Part shown: in pieces, positions 45,857 to 54,450 of the stretch
Numbering within the stretch: position 1 is the first letter of the stretch
Layout: each line of letters starts with the position of its first letter
Assembly: GCA_963823105.1 (NCBI GenBank)
Contig: CAWGKC010000005.1
Span: forward strand, 558,001-622,000
Origin: JAJYKC01 sp963823105
GTDB taxonomy: Bacteria; Acidobacteriota; Terriglobia; Bryobacterales; Bryobacteraceae
Direction: 5' to 3'
DNA: 64,000 nt
The notes under the pieces: model-generated
Databases searched by the model: none
What the model was told of the DNA's origin: nothing
What the model saw: only the letters and a program-made list of their open reading frames with translations
Translations under genes and position numbers: made by a program

Positions 45857-46471
45857 ATGGCAATTCCACAGCCGATACGGCCGGCCACGAACGAGCCGGT
45901 GGGTTTGCATCACCACGCGATCGACAATTTGAAGTATATCCGGCAGACGATGGAGCGCGCGGGGGCGTTCACGGCGGTGCCGGGGTGGGGCGGGGTATGG
46001 ATGGGGGCGACGGCGCTGGCGGCGGCGCTGGCGGCGTCGCGGCAGACGAGCGACGGGGCGTGGCTGGCGGCGTGGTTCGCCGAGGGGATGCTGGCGATCG
46101 GGATCGGCGCGCTGGCGATCAAGAGGAAAGCGGAGATGGCGGGCGATTCGCCGTTTTCGTCTCCGGCGCGGAAATTCGCGTTGGGGTTCGCGCCTCCGCT
46201 GGCGGCGGCGGCGGTGTTGACCTATGCGCTGGTTCACGCGGGGTTGAGGGGCTTCGTTCCGGGGGTGTGGCTGATGCTTTACGGGGCGGGGACGATGAGC
46301 GGCGGCGCGTTTTCGGTGGACATTGTGCCGGCGATGGGAGTTTCTTTCATGGCGCTGGGCGCGGCGTCGCTGTTTGCGCCGGCGGCGTGGGGCGACGCGT
46401 TTTTGGCGGCCGGTTTCGGCGGGCTGCATATATTGTTCGGAGTTTTGATCGCAAGGAGGCATGGTGGCTAA
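45857..46471 (+). CDS. Multi-pass membrane protein cotranscribed with a winged-helix regulator
   Basis: 204 residues from ATG 45857. After a cytoplasmic start (LHHHAIDNLKYIRQTMERAG) there are about five hydrophobic helices: GVWMGATALAAALAASR, WLAAWFAEGMLAIGIGALAI, LGFAPPLAAAAVLTYALVHA, GVWLMLYGAGTMSGGAF and GVSFMALGAASLFAP. No transporter or enzyme signature is recognised. It overlaps the regulator gene by 11 bases. Acidobacterial membrane-protein/HTH pairs are common, but their role is not known to me. Confidence 0.75.
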   Translation: MAIPQPIRPATNEPVGLHHHAIDNLKYIRQTMERAGAFTAVPGWGGVWMGATALAAALAASRQTSDGAWLAAWFAEGMLAIGIGALAIKRKAEMAGDSPFSSPARKFALGFAPPLAAAAVLTYALVHAGLRGFVPGVWLMLYGAGTMSGGAFSVDIVPAMGVSFMALGAASLFAPAAWGDAFLAAGFGGLHILFGVLIARRHGG

Positions 46472-46832
46472 AAGCAACGCATTGCGCAAGCAACCGCCGG
46501 AGCGCGAGAAACCGCGGATCGCGGTATCGAAGAGCGGCCCGGCGGAATTGGACCGGCTGATTCACGAACGGCTGCGGTTGGGGATCGTCAGCGCGCTGGC
46601 GGCGGAGGCGACGGTCACGTTTTCGGAGCTGAAGAACCTGCTGCGGACGACGGACGGGAACCTGAGCGTCCACGCGCGCAAGCTGGAGGACGCGGGTTAC
46701 ATCGCGTGCGCAAAGTCGTTCGAAGGGCGGATGCCGCGCACGGAATACCGCATCACGGAAAAAGGGCGGCGGGCGTTGGCGAAATATTTGGATCATATGG
46801 AAGCGCTGATTCATGCGATGCGGGAAAAGTGA
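46461..46832 (+). CDS. Winged-helix transcriptional regulator (HTH_34-like)
   Basis: 123 residues from ATG 46461 or GTG 46464; AGGAGG lies immediately upstream and spaces better for the GTG. After a basic tail, LDRLIHERLRLGIVSALAAE leads into the recognition region TFSELKNLLRTTDGNLSVHA, then KLEDAGYIACAKSFEGRMPR and TEYRITEKGRRALAKYLDHM. This matches small MarR/PadR-related repressors that bind palindromes as dimers. Probably autoregulates through the operator at 45826-45844. Confidence 0.85.
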   Translation: MVAKSNALRKQPPEREKPRIAVSKSGPAELDRLIHERLRLGIVSALAAEATVTFSELKNLLRTTDGNLSVHARKLEDAGYIACAKSFEGRMPRTEYRITEKGRRALAKYLDHMEALIHAMREK

Positions 46833-46842
46833 GCGCGGCGGG

Positions 46843-47556
46843 ATGGGGACGATGAACGGAGCGCGGGGCGGGCTGCACGCGGCGATCATTATGGACGGCA
46901 ACGGGCGATGGGCGGCACAGCGCGGGCTGCCGCGGCTGGCCGGGCACAAGGCGGGCGCGGAGGCGCTGCGGAGGACGGTGGAGAGCGCGCCGGGGTGCGG
47001 GATTTCGACGCTGAGCGTGTACGCGTTTTCCTCCGACAACTGGAACCGGCCGAGGGAGGAAGTGAGCGCGCTGATGCGGCTGTTTCTGGCGTATCTTCGG
47101 CGGGAGCAGCGGCGGTGCCTGGAGAACGGCGTGCGGGTGTCGGTGATCGGGCGGAGGGACCGGCTGCCGGCGATGCTGCTTCCGGCGATCGAGGAGTGCG
47201 AGGCGGCGACGAAGAGCCAGACGCGGCTGCATTTGCGGCTGGCGGTGGATTATTCTTCGCGCGATCAGATACTCGAAGCAGCGCGAAGAGCGGGGCCGGA
47301 GGCGACGCGGGAGGAGTTTCGCGAGGCGCTGGGCGCGCCGGACGTGGATTTGTTAATTCGCACGAGCGGGGAGCAGCGGCTGAGCGATTTTTTGCTGTGG
47401 GAATGCGCCTACGCCGAGCTGTACTTCACCCCGCGGTTGTGGCCGGACTTCGGATCGCGCGATCTGCATGAAGCGGTGGAGGAGTTTCACTCGCGGGACC
47501 GGCGTTTTGGGGCGCTGGCCGCGCCGGCTCCCGCTGTTGTACAGTCGGTTAGATGA
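46843..47556 (+). CDS. uppS: Undecaprenyl diphosphate synthase (cis-prenyltransferase)
   Basis: 237 residues from ATG 46843, or 234 from ATG 46852. Makes the C55 lipid carrier for peptidoglycan by adding isopentenyl units to farnesyl diphosphate. Signature: HAAIIMDGNGRWAAQRGLPR with catalytic Asp, then GHKAGAEALRRTVESA, LSVYAFSSDNWNRP, RLHLRLAVDYSSRDQI, DVDLLIRTSGEQRLSDFLLW and YAELYFTPRLWPDF. All conserved blocks are present. The gene ends with an ATGA overlap with the next one. Confidence 0.95.
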   Translation: MGTMNGARGGLHAAIIMDGNGRWAAQRGLPRLAGHKAGAEALRRTVESAPGCGISTLSVYAFSSDNWNRPREEVSALMRLFLAYLRREQRRCLENGVRVSVIGRRDRLPAMLLPAIEECEAATKSQTRLHLRLAVDYSSRDQILEAARRAGPEATREEFREALGAPDVDLLIRTSGEQRLSDFLLWECAYAELYFTPRLWPDFGSRDLHEAVEEFHSRDRRFGALAAPAPAVVQSVR

Positions 47557-48333
47557 AACGAAGACAGTTTCTGCAAGCCGCCGCGAGCGCGAGTCTCGCA
47601 TTGCCCATGTCCGCGAAAACTTCGAAGCCGACGATCCTGGAGCTGCGCTGGATGCAGATGCGCAACACCGGCGACGACGAGACGGGGCGCACGGCGGAGT
47701 TTTTGCCGAGAGACGGCGGCGCCGGCGTTCCGCGAGGCGGGGGTGAAGGTGGCGGGCGCGTTCCGCACGGCGATCGGGCCGGGCAGCCCGTCGTTTCTTT
47801 TGATCAGCGAGTACGCGGATCTGGCGGCGTTCGAGGCGGTGTCGGAGAAGGTTTGGGCCGATCCGGCATTCCGCAAAGCGTATGTGAGTTACACCGCGGG
47901 CGCGCCGAGGGTTTACGAGCGCGAAGAGATTTCGCTTTTGAAATCCTTCGACGGGATGCCGGCGGCGACCGTGCCCGCGCCGCGCGAAGGCGGTGGGAAT
48001 CACATCTTCGAATTGCGGCGGTATGAATCGACGAACGGCGTGACGCTGGAGCGCAAGGTGAGGATGTTCGATGGCGGGGAGATGGGGATCTTTCAACGGC
48101 TGGGGATGAAGCCGGTGTTTTTCGGCAAGACGATGGTGGGGGGGAACATGCCGAATCTGGTTTACATGCTGTGCTTCGATTCGCTCGCCGAGCGCGAACG
48201 GCTGTGGGGGAAGTTTGTGAGCGATCCGGAGTGGAAGAAGATTTCGTCGCCGCCGGAGCTGCACGATTCGCAGGTGGTGACGAACATCAGCAATTGGATT
48301 CTGGATCCGCTGGATTTCTCCGGCATCCGTTGA
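47553..48333 (+). CDS. Tat-exported NIPSNAP family protein (one frameshift)
   Basis: Starts at ATG 47553 with a twin-arginine-like signal (MKRRQFLQAAASASLALP). The NIPSNAP ferredoxin-like repeat starts with ILELRWMQMRNTGDDE. One base change near 47710 moves the frame, after which GAFRTAIGPGSPSFLLISEY and the second repeat HIFELRRYESTNGVTLE run intact to 48333 (781 bases, one more than a multiple of three). NIPSNAP-like proteins form dimeric alpha/beta barrels; their substrate is unknown. TACAGT, a -10-like box, lies seven bases before the ATG inside the uppS end. Confidence 0.8.
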
Positions 48334-48349
48334 CGGGCGGGCCGGTGCG

Positions 48350-49252
48350 ATGGAATCGCGGGCGGCGGGGTTCTGGATCGGGCGTCTGGCGAAGTTGTTT
48401 CTGGCGGCGCCGGGGCTGTGGGCGCAGGCGCCGAACGCGGCGCATTTCCACCACATCCATTTGAACTCCGTGAATCCGGCGGCGGCGATCGCGTTTTACA
48501 CGTCGCGGTTCGATTGCGAGAAGCGGCAACTGGCGGGCGTGGACGCGGTGTGGGCGCAAAAGTCGTGGTTCCTGTTTCATCGCGTGGACGCGCCGCCGCC
48601 GCCGGCGATCGTGTCGGCGATCTGGCATTTCGGGTGGGGGGCGGAGGACATGAACGAGGAGTACCGGCGGCAGCTCGACCTGGGGACGAAGTTCGATACG
48701 CCGATCACCGACATCAGCGATCTGGCGCACTACGCCGGTTTTTACTACGCCTATGTCGCCGGGCCGGACCGTGCGCTGATCGAGTTGAACACGGCGGCGT
48801 TTCACCGGTTCGGGCACTTGCATCTGTTGAGCGCGGACCCGGTTGCGGCCGCCGATTGGTACGCGAAGCATTTCGGAGCGCGAAGGATGTTGCAGGGCGG
48901 AGCGCCATCGCACCGGGTGCGTTTCTACCGGGGAGTGCAGGTGGGGCCATCGGAATCGTTGATGATGGACAACGTGAACATCATTATTTTTCCGGTGGAA
49001 TATGCGCGGACGGCGATGGCCAAGGATTGGGACGGGCGGACGGGATTCGAATCGACGCGGGGGCGGGTGGTGGATCACATCGCATTCAGCGTGGCGAATC
49101 TACCGGCGGCGCTCGATGTACTGAGACGAGACGGCGTGAAACCGTTGGGTCCGGTGGCGGCGTGGGCGGGCGGGGCCAAGCACGTGTTCTTCGAAGGGCC
49201 GGACCGCATCGCGATCGAACTGGTGGAAGCGGCGGCTCCCCCACTGGAGTAA
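48350..49252 (+). CDS. Secreted VOC-family (glyoxalase-fold) protein with two domains
   Basis: 300 residues, with a probable signal (LAKLFLAAPGLWAQ). Two vicinal-oxygen-chelate modules: the first from FHHIHLNSVNPAAAIAFYTS, the second from FGHLHLLSADPVAAADWYAK, with VDHIAFSVANLPAALDVLRR and GPDRIAIELVE closing the fold. His and Glu residues at the usual metal-ligand positions are present. Family members are dioxygenases, isomerases or glyoxalases; the reaction is unknown. It follows the NIPSNAP gene by 16 bases. Confidence 0.82.
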   Translation: MESRAAGFWIGRLAKLFLAAPGLWAQAPNAAHFHHIHLNSVNPAAAIAFYTSRFDCEKRQLAGVDAVWAQKSWFLFHRVDAPPPPAIVSAIWHFGWGAEDMNEEYRRQLDLGTKFDTPITDISDLAHYAGFYYAYVAGPDRALIELNTAAFHRFGHLHLLSADPVAAADWYAKHFGARRMLQGGAPSHRVRFYRGVQVGPSESLMMDNVNIIIFPVEYARTAMAKDWDGRTGFESTRGRVVDHIAFSVANLPAALDVLRRDGVKPLGPVAAWAGGAKHVFFEGPDRIAIELVEAAAPPLE

Positions 49253-49310
49253 GCGGCGGAAGGGTAACCAAACGCGAGGACGCCTCGCCCTCGTATACAA
49301 TCGGACATCC

Positions 49311-50621
49311 ATGTTCAAAAGCAGGCTGGCATTATTCACCGCGCTCCTGATGCCGTTCGCGGTGGTGGCGCAAGAGGCTCCGCGGGCTTTCACGGGCGCG
49401 CATATCATCCCCATCGCCGGGCCCGAGATCGACGACGGGGTGCTGGTGGTGTCGAACGGGAAGATCGTGGCGGTGGGGCCCGCCGCCTCGACGGCGGTGC
49501 CGGCGGACGCGGTGCGCGTGGACGCCAAGGGCAAGGTGATCATGCCGGGGATCGTGGACTCGCACAGCCATATCGGATCGGTGGAAGGCGGTGACGGCAG
49601 CGCGCCGATTCAACCGGACGTGCGGGTGTTGGATGCGTTGAACGTGCGCGACGCGCGCATCGAAAAGGCTCGCGCCGGCGGGTTGACGACGGTGAACGTG
49701 ATGCCGGGATCGGGACATTTGATGAGCGGGCAGACGCTGTACATCAAGCTGCGGCAAGGGCGCGTGGTGGACGATTTGTTGATTCGTCTGCCGGATGGGC
49801 GCATTGCGGGCGGAATGAAGATGGCGAACGGGACGAACTCGCGGAGGCCGCCGCCGTTCCCGGGGACGCGGGCGAAGTCGGCGGCGTTGATGCGCGAGCA
49901 ATATGTGAAGGCGCAGGAGTATCGCGACAAGATCCGGCGCGCCAATGGCGACGCGTCGAAGATGCCGGCGCGGGATTTGAACATGGAAGGGTTGGTGGAG
50001 GTGTTGGACGGCAAGCGCGTGGTGCAGGAGCATACGCATCGCAACGACGATATTCTGACGGCGCTGCGGCTGGCCAACGAGTTTCATTACAAGATCGTTC
50101 TGCATCACGTGAGCGACGCGTGGATGGTGGCGGATCAGATCGCGGCGGCGCACGTGCCGGTGTCGCTGATCCTGATCGATAGCCCAGGGGGGAAGCTGGA
50201 GGCCAAGGACACGACGTTCGCCAACGCGGCGGCGCTTGAGAAAGCCGGCGTGCTGGTGGGATTTCATACCGACGATCCGATCACCGATTCGCGATTGTTG
50301 ATGCGTAGCGCGGGGTTGGCGGTGCGGGCGGGGATGTCGCGGGAGAAGGCGCTGTATGGGCTGACGATGGCGAATGCGCGGATTTTGGAGTTGCAGGATC
50401 GCGTCGGCACGCTCGAGGCGGGGAAGGACGCCGATTTTATTTTGTTGTCCGGCGATCCGTTGAGCGTGTACACGCATGTGATGGAGACGTGGATCGAAGG
50501 CAAGAAGGTTTTCGACCGGTCCGATCCGAAGGATTATCTTTACGCGGTGGGAGGGTATGGGGCGAGCCACGATCAAGGCGGCCTGTTGTTCGACGATGAA
50601 GACGACGGGGAGGGGCGCTAA
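49311..50621 (+). CDS. Secreted amidohydrolase (imidazolonepropionase-like), catalytically complete
   Basis: 436 residues, signal peptide LALFTALLMPFAVVAQ. Composite beta-barrel start (FTGAHIIPIAGPEIDDGVLV), then the metal-binding HxH motif in PGIVDSHSHIGS, later ligands in EHTHRNDDILTALRL and IVLHHVSDAW, and the closing FHTDDPITDSRLLM aspartate. C-terminal GTLEAGKDADFILLSGDPLS is typical. It hydrolyses C-N bonds in an unknown cyclic or peptide substrate. A TACAAT box (49296-49301) ends nine bases before the ATG. The next gene is a paralogue starting one base after its stop. Confidence 0.9.
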   Translation: MFKSRLALFTALLMPFAVVAQEAPRAFTGAHIIPIAGPEIDDGVLVVSNGKIVAVGPAASTAVPADAVRVDAKGKVIMPGIVDSHSHIGSVEGGDGSAPIQPDVRVLDALNVRDARIEKARAGGLTTVNVMPGSGHLMSGQTLYIKLRQGRVVDDLLIRLPDGRIAGGMKMANGTNSRRPPPFPGTRAKSAALMREQYVKAQEYRDKIRRANGDASKMPARDLNMEGLVEVLDGKRVVQEHTHRNDDILTALRLANEFHYKIVLHHVSDAWMVADQIAAAHVPVSLILIDSPGGKLEAKDTTFANAAALEKAGVLVGFHTDDPITDSRLLMRSAGLAVRAGMSREKALYGLTMANARILELQDRVGTLEAGKDADFILLSGDPLSVYTHVMETWIEGKKVFDRSDPKDYLYAVGGYGASHDQGGLLFDDEDDGEGR

Positions 50622-50622
50622 G

Positions 50623-51826
50623 ATGCTTCGCTTCGGAATCGTATTGGCGCTGGCGGCGGCGCTCGACGCGCAGGTCGCGGTGCATGGCGATAAGGTTTAC
50701 ACGATGGCGGGAGCGGCGATCGACGACGGCGTGGTTTTGATTCGCGATGGGAAGATCGAACGCGTGGGGCCGGCTTCGCAGGTGAGCGTGCCGGAGGGTT
50801 ATCAAAACACTTCGCGCGAAAGTGGTGACGCCGGGATTGGTGGACGCGCATGGGACGGTGGGGCTGACCGGGTATTTGAATCAACCGCAGGATCAGGACG
50901 AGCTGGAGAAGTCCGCGCCGATTCAGCCGGAGCTGCGGGCGATCGACGCCTACGACGGGCGGGACCGGCTGGTGTCCTATGTGCGAGGGTTCGGCGTGAC
51001 GACGATGAACACCGGGCACGGGCCGGGCGAGTTGATTTCCGGCCAGACGATGGTGGTGAAGACGGCGTATCAGAACGCCGACCAAGCGGCGATTCTGCCG
51101 CTGGCGATGGTGGCGGCGACGCTGGGCGTGGAAGCGCGCGCCGAGCAGCCGGGGAAATCGCCGGGGACGCGGGCGAAGATGATCGCGATGCTGCGTGAGG
51201 AATTTTTGAAGGCGCAGGAGTATTCGAAGAAGAGCGCGAAGCCCGAAGCGGGGAAAGAGGCGGCGCGGGATTTGCGGCTGGAGACGCTGGCGCGGGTGCT
51301 GAACGGGGAGATCCCGCTGCTGGTGACGGTGCATCGGGCCAACGATATCGCGACGGCGATCCGGCTGGGACAGGAATTTCATTTGAAGATGATTCTGGAC
51401 GGCGCGGCGGAGGCGTATCTGGTGCTGCCGGAGATCAAGGCTTCGGGATATCCGGTGATTCTGCATCCGACGATGTACCGCGCCAACGGCGACACCGAGA
51501 ATTTGAGCATGACGACGGCGGCGAAGCTGCGCGAGGCGGGGATTCCGTTCGCGCTGCAGAGCGGGTATGAAGGCTACGTTCCGAAGACGCGCGTGATATT
51601 GTTTGAAGCGGCGATCGCGGCGGCGAACGGATTGAGTTTCGACGATGCGCTGGCGAGCGTGACGATTAGCGCGGCGAGGATTGTGGGCGTGGCGAATCGC
51701 GTGGGATCGATCGAGGCGGGCAAGGACGGCGACCTGGCGTTATACGACGGCGACCCGTTCGAATACACGACGCACTGCACGGGCGTGGTGATCGATGGGA
51801 AGACTTTGGCGGGAGAGGCGTATTGA
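50623..51826 (+). CDS. Secreted amidohydrolase paralogue with lost metal ligands (one frameshift)
   Basis: Starts at ATG 50623 with a signal (MLRFGIVLALAAALDAQ). The fold is that of the preceding enzyme, but ligand positions differ: VDAHGTVGLTG instead of HSHIG, ILDGAAEAYL instead of LHHVSDAW, LQSGYEGYVPKT instead of FHTDDP. It is therefore probably non-catalytic and may pair with the upstream enzyme. One base change near 50818 (after VSVPEGYQ) breaks the frame; the length is 1204 bases, one more than a multiple of three. The end GSIEAGKDGDLALYDGDPFE is intact. Confidence 0.82.
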
Positions 51827-51827
51827 T

Positions 51828-52673
51828 ATGACGATGCAGAATTCTTTTTCACGGCGGGCGCTGCTGGCGTCGATGGCGGCGGCTCCGATGGCGCTGCGGG
51901 CGGCTTACAAGAAGATTCCGGTGGGTCTGGAGATGTATTCGGTGCGGAACGAATTGAAGAAAGATCCGCAGGGGACGGTGCGGGCGGTGGCGGCGATGGG
52001 CTACGACGGATTGGAGTTTTTCGCGCCTTACTTCGATTGGACGGCGGAGGACGCCAAGCAGATGCGCAAGGTGCTGGACGACTCCGGGATCCGGTGCTTC
52101 TCGACGCACAACGGGCCGAAGTCGTTCACGCCCGACGGGCTGGAGCACGCGAGCGAATTGAACCAGATTCTGGGCAGCAAGTTTATCGTGATGGCGAGCG
52201 CGGGGAAAGTGGAGGGTCTGGACGGTTGGAAGAAAGTGGCGGAGACGCTGAGCCAGGCGGCGGAGAAGGTGCATGCGGTGGGCTTGCGCACGGGCTATCA
52301 CAATCACCAGGCGGAATTTAAAATGATGGGCGCGGAGAGGCCGATCGATGTGTTGGCGGCGAACACGGGGAAGAACGTGATGCTGCAGCTCGACGTGGGC
52401 ACGTGCATCGAAGCGGGGTCCGACCCGGTGGAGTGGATCGACAAGCACCCCGGCCGGATCGAATCGCTGCATTGCAAGGAGTGGTCGCCGGAAGCGGGGA
52501 AGGGATACAGCGTGCTGTTCGGCGAAGGGGTCGCGCCGTGGCCGAAGATTTTCCAGGCGGCCGAGCATAAGGGCGGCGTCGAGTATTATTTGATCGAGCA
52601 GGAGGGCAGCCGGTTTCCGGAGTTGGAGACGGCGAAGCGGTGTTTGGAGTCGTTTAAGAAGATGCGGGCGTAG
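51828..52673 (+). CDS. Exported sugar phosphate isomerase/epimerase-like TIM-barrel protein
   Basis: 281 residues from ATG 51828 (ATG 51834 is also possible). The N-terminus SRRALLASMAAAPMALRA is a Tat-like signal. The xylose-isomerase-like barrel: IPVGLEMYSVRNELKKDPQG, GYDGLEFFAPYFDWT, TGYHNHQAEFKMMG, VMLQLDVGTCIEAGSDP and RIESLHCKEWSPE. His, Asp and Glu metal ligands are in place (NHQAEF, LDVGTC, IEQEGS). Acts on an unknown sugar or inositol. It follows the amidohydrolase by one base, closing a possible secreted catabolic operon. Confidence 0.88.
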   Translation: MTMQNSFSRRALLASMAAAPMALRAAYKKIPVGLEMYSVRNELKKDPQGTVRAVAAMGYDGLEFFAPYFDWTAEDAKQMRKVLDDSGIRCFSTHNGPKSFTPDGLEHASELNQILGSKFIVMASAGKVEGLDGWKKVAETLSQAAEKVHAVGLRTGYHNHQAEFKMMGAERPIDVLAANTGKNVMLQLDVGTCIEAGSDPVEWIDKHPGRIESLHCKEWSPEAGKGYSVLFGEGVAPWPKIFQAAEHKGGVEYYLIEQEGSRFPELETAKRCLESFKKMRA

Positions 52674-52710
52674 GGAGGGCTTCCGTGGTTCTTCCGTGCG
52701 CTAAACGGGT

Positions 52711-52905
52711 TTACAGGCCCACGAACTCCAAAGTTTTTTCGGGCGCAATCGCCACTTCCAGACACAATTCAGCGGCCTCGCGGACACGCTGGATCACTTC
52801 GTCGAGGGACTTGGCTTGTGTATGGCACTCCGGAAGCTTTGGGACGGAAGCGACGTAGTAGCCTGCTTCGTCCCGTTCGATCACGACATCGAACTGGCGT
52901 TGCAT
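52711..52905 (-). CDS. HicB-like antitoxin-family protein, apparently orphan
   Basis: 64 residues with GAGGA eight bases before the ATG. The partial RNase-H-like HicB/UPF0150 fold is visible: FDVVIERDEAGYYVASVPKL, then CHTQAKSLDEVIQRVREAAE. There is no C-terminal DNA-binding domain, and no HicA toxin frame was found on either side, so it may be a solitary HicB-like protein rather than a toxin-antitoxin partner. Confidence 0.8.
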   Translation of the reverse strand: MQRQFDVVIERDEAGYYVASVPKLPECHTQAKSLDEVIQRVREAAELCLEVAIAPEKTLEFVGL

Positions 52906-53048
52906 GGAGAATCCTCGTTCTTTATTCTAGCCGACCCCGCAGAACGACTTTGAAAGTGTCGCGTGTCCGGGCGAGGGGCGAAGTTGGCATTCGGCGCAAA
53001 CGTCCCCTCCGGATGCGACATAATGAAGCCGTCCATGGAGCGCACACT

Positions 53049-54389
53049 ATGAGTTCGAATGTTCCGCGTCGAAGTTTTCTGACCGCTGGTGGGTTGTCGA
53101 TGGCCGCTCTCGCCGTGGCTAAGCCGGAGCCTCAGGCAACCGGTTCCGGCAATGCCGCGGCGGCGGGAGAGCGCATCCGGTTCGGCATGATCGGCATCGG
53201 CATGCAGGGTTCGGGGCTGCTTGACAATGCCATCAGCCTGCCGGGCATCGAATGCGTCGCGGCCGCGGATTTGTACGACGGGCGGCACACGCTGGCCAAG
53301 CAGATTACGGGCAATCCGAATCTGTTTACGACGCGCCGCTACGACGAGCTGCTGCGGCGGAAGGATATCGATTGCATCGTCGCGGCGGTGCCCGACCATT
53401 GGCATCAGCGCGTCGTCGTCGATGCGTGCAACGCGGGGAAGGACATTTACTGCGAGAAGCCGATGTCCCACACCATCGCGCAGGGGTTTGCGATGGTGGA
53501 GGCGGCGGAGAAGAACAGCCGCATTGTCCAGATCGGGTCGCAGCGGGTGAGTTCCGCGCTCTGCGCCAAAGCGCGCGAGCTATACGCCGCGGGGACGATC
53601 GGCGACGTCGAGATGGTGGAACTGACCTACGGGCGCAACAGCCCAAACGGGGCGTGGATCTACCCGCCACCGCTCGATCTGTCTCCCTCCAACGTCGATT
53701 GGGACACGTGGCTCAACGATGCGCCGAAGACCGCGTTCAGTCCGGAGCGTTTCGCGCGCTGGCGCTGCTGGAAGGAATATGGCACGGGAGTGGGCGGCGA
53801 CCTGATGGTGCATTTGATCAGCGGCATGCTCTTCACGCTGGGTTGGAACGAGGCGCCGCGCTCGGCTACCGCGCTGGGCGGCATCTTCCGCTGGAAGGAC
53901 GGCCGCAACATGCCCGATTTTCACGCGGTGCTTTTCGACTATCACGGAGTCCCCGTCTACGTGCGGCTCGATCTGGGCTCCTCCACGCCCGAGATCGCCC
54001 GCTTTCTGGGGCCGAAGGGCGTCATGGAGGCGCAGGGCAACAACCTTCGCGTCTTTCCGCAAACCGGGCAAGACGAGGAGCCAAGTTATTACTCGGGCGG
54101 TTTCCCGGCCGCCATGCGCGCCGAATATGTGAAGCAGTGGAACGACGAGCATCCGCGCCATCTTGGGAAGGAACCGCTTACGGATGACCTGGCGATCGAC
54201 GGGCCGGATTGGGACGACGTGAAGCCGCACTTGTGGAACTTCTTTCAAGCGACGAAATCGCGCAAGCAAGTGGCCGAGAACGCCGTCTTTGGCAATCACG
54301 CCGCCATCGCCTGCCACATGGCGAACGAATCCTATTTCCGGAAGAAGGCCGTCTACTGGGACGAATCGTCGCGCCAGTTAACGACGTGA
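53049..54389 (+). CDS. Tat-exported Gfo/Idh/MocA family oxidoreductase (second copy type)
   Basis: 446 residues from ATG 53049. Tat signal VPRRSFLTAGGLSMAAL; nucleotide-binding FGMIGIGMQGSGLL near 42; EKPMSHTIAQG near 138 preceded by VPDHWHQRVVVDACNAGKDI; C-terminal domain with GGDLMVHLISGMLFTLGW. It is longer than the copy at 19070 and only distantly similar, so it is not a recent duplicate. Substrate unknown. The start is fixed by the signal; the longer upstream open frame lacks one. Confidence 0.88.
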   Translation: MSSNVPRRSFLTAGGLSMAALAVAKPEPQATGSGNAAAAGERIRFGMIGIGMQGSGLLDNAISLPGIECVAAADLYDGRHTLAKQITGNPNLFTTRRYDELLRRKDIDCIVAAVPDHWHQRVVVDACNAGKDIYCEKPMSHTIAQGFAMVEAAEKNSRIVQIGSQRVSSALCAKARELYAAGTIGDVEMVELTYGRNSPNGAWIYPPPLDLSPSNVDWDTWLNDAPKTAFSPERFARWRCWKEYGTGVGGDLMVHLISGMLFTLGWNEAPRSATALGGIFRWKDGRNMPDFHAVLFDYHGVPVYVRLDLGSSTPEIARFLGPKGVMEAQGNNLRVFPQTGQDEEPSYYSGGFPAAMRAEYVKQWNDEHPRHLGKEPLTDDLAIDGPDWDDVKPHLWNFFQATKSRKQVAENAVFGNHAAIACHMANESYFRKKAVYWDESSRQLTT

Positions 54390-54450
54390 ACGAGGCGTCG
54401 ATTCTTCCGGCGGACGCCGGTGTGCCGAACCGCGGGGGCTCGGGCGTTTA

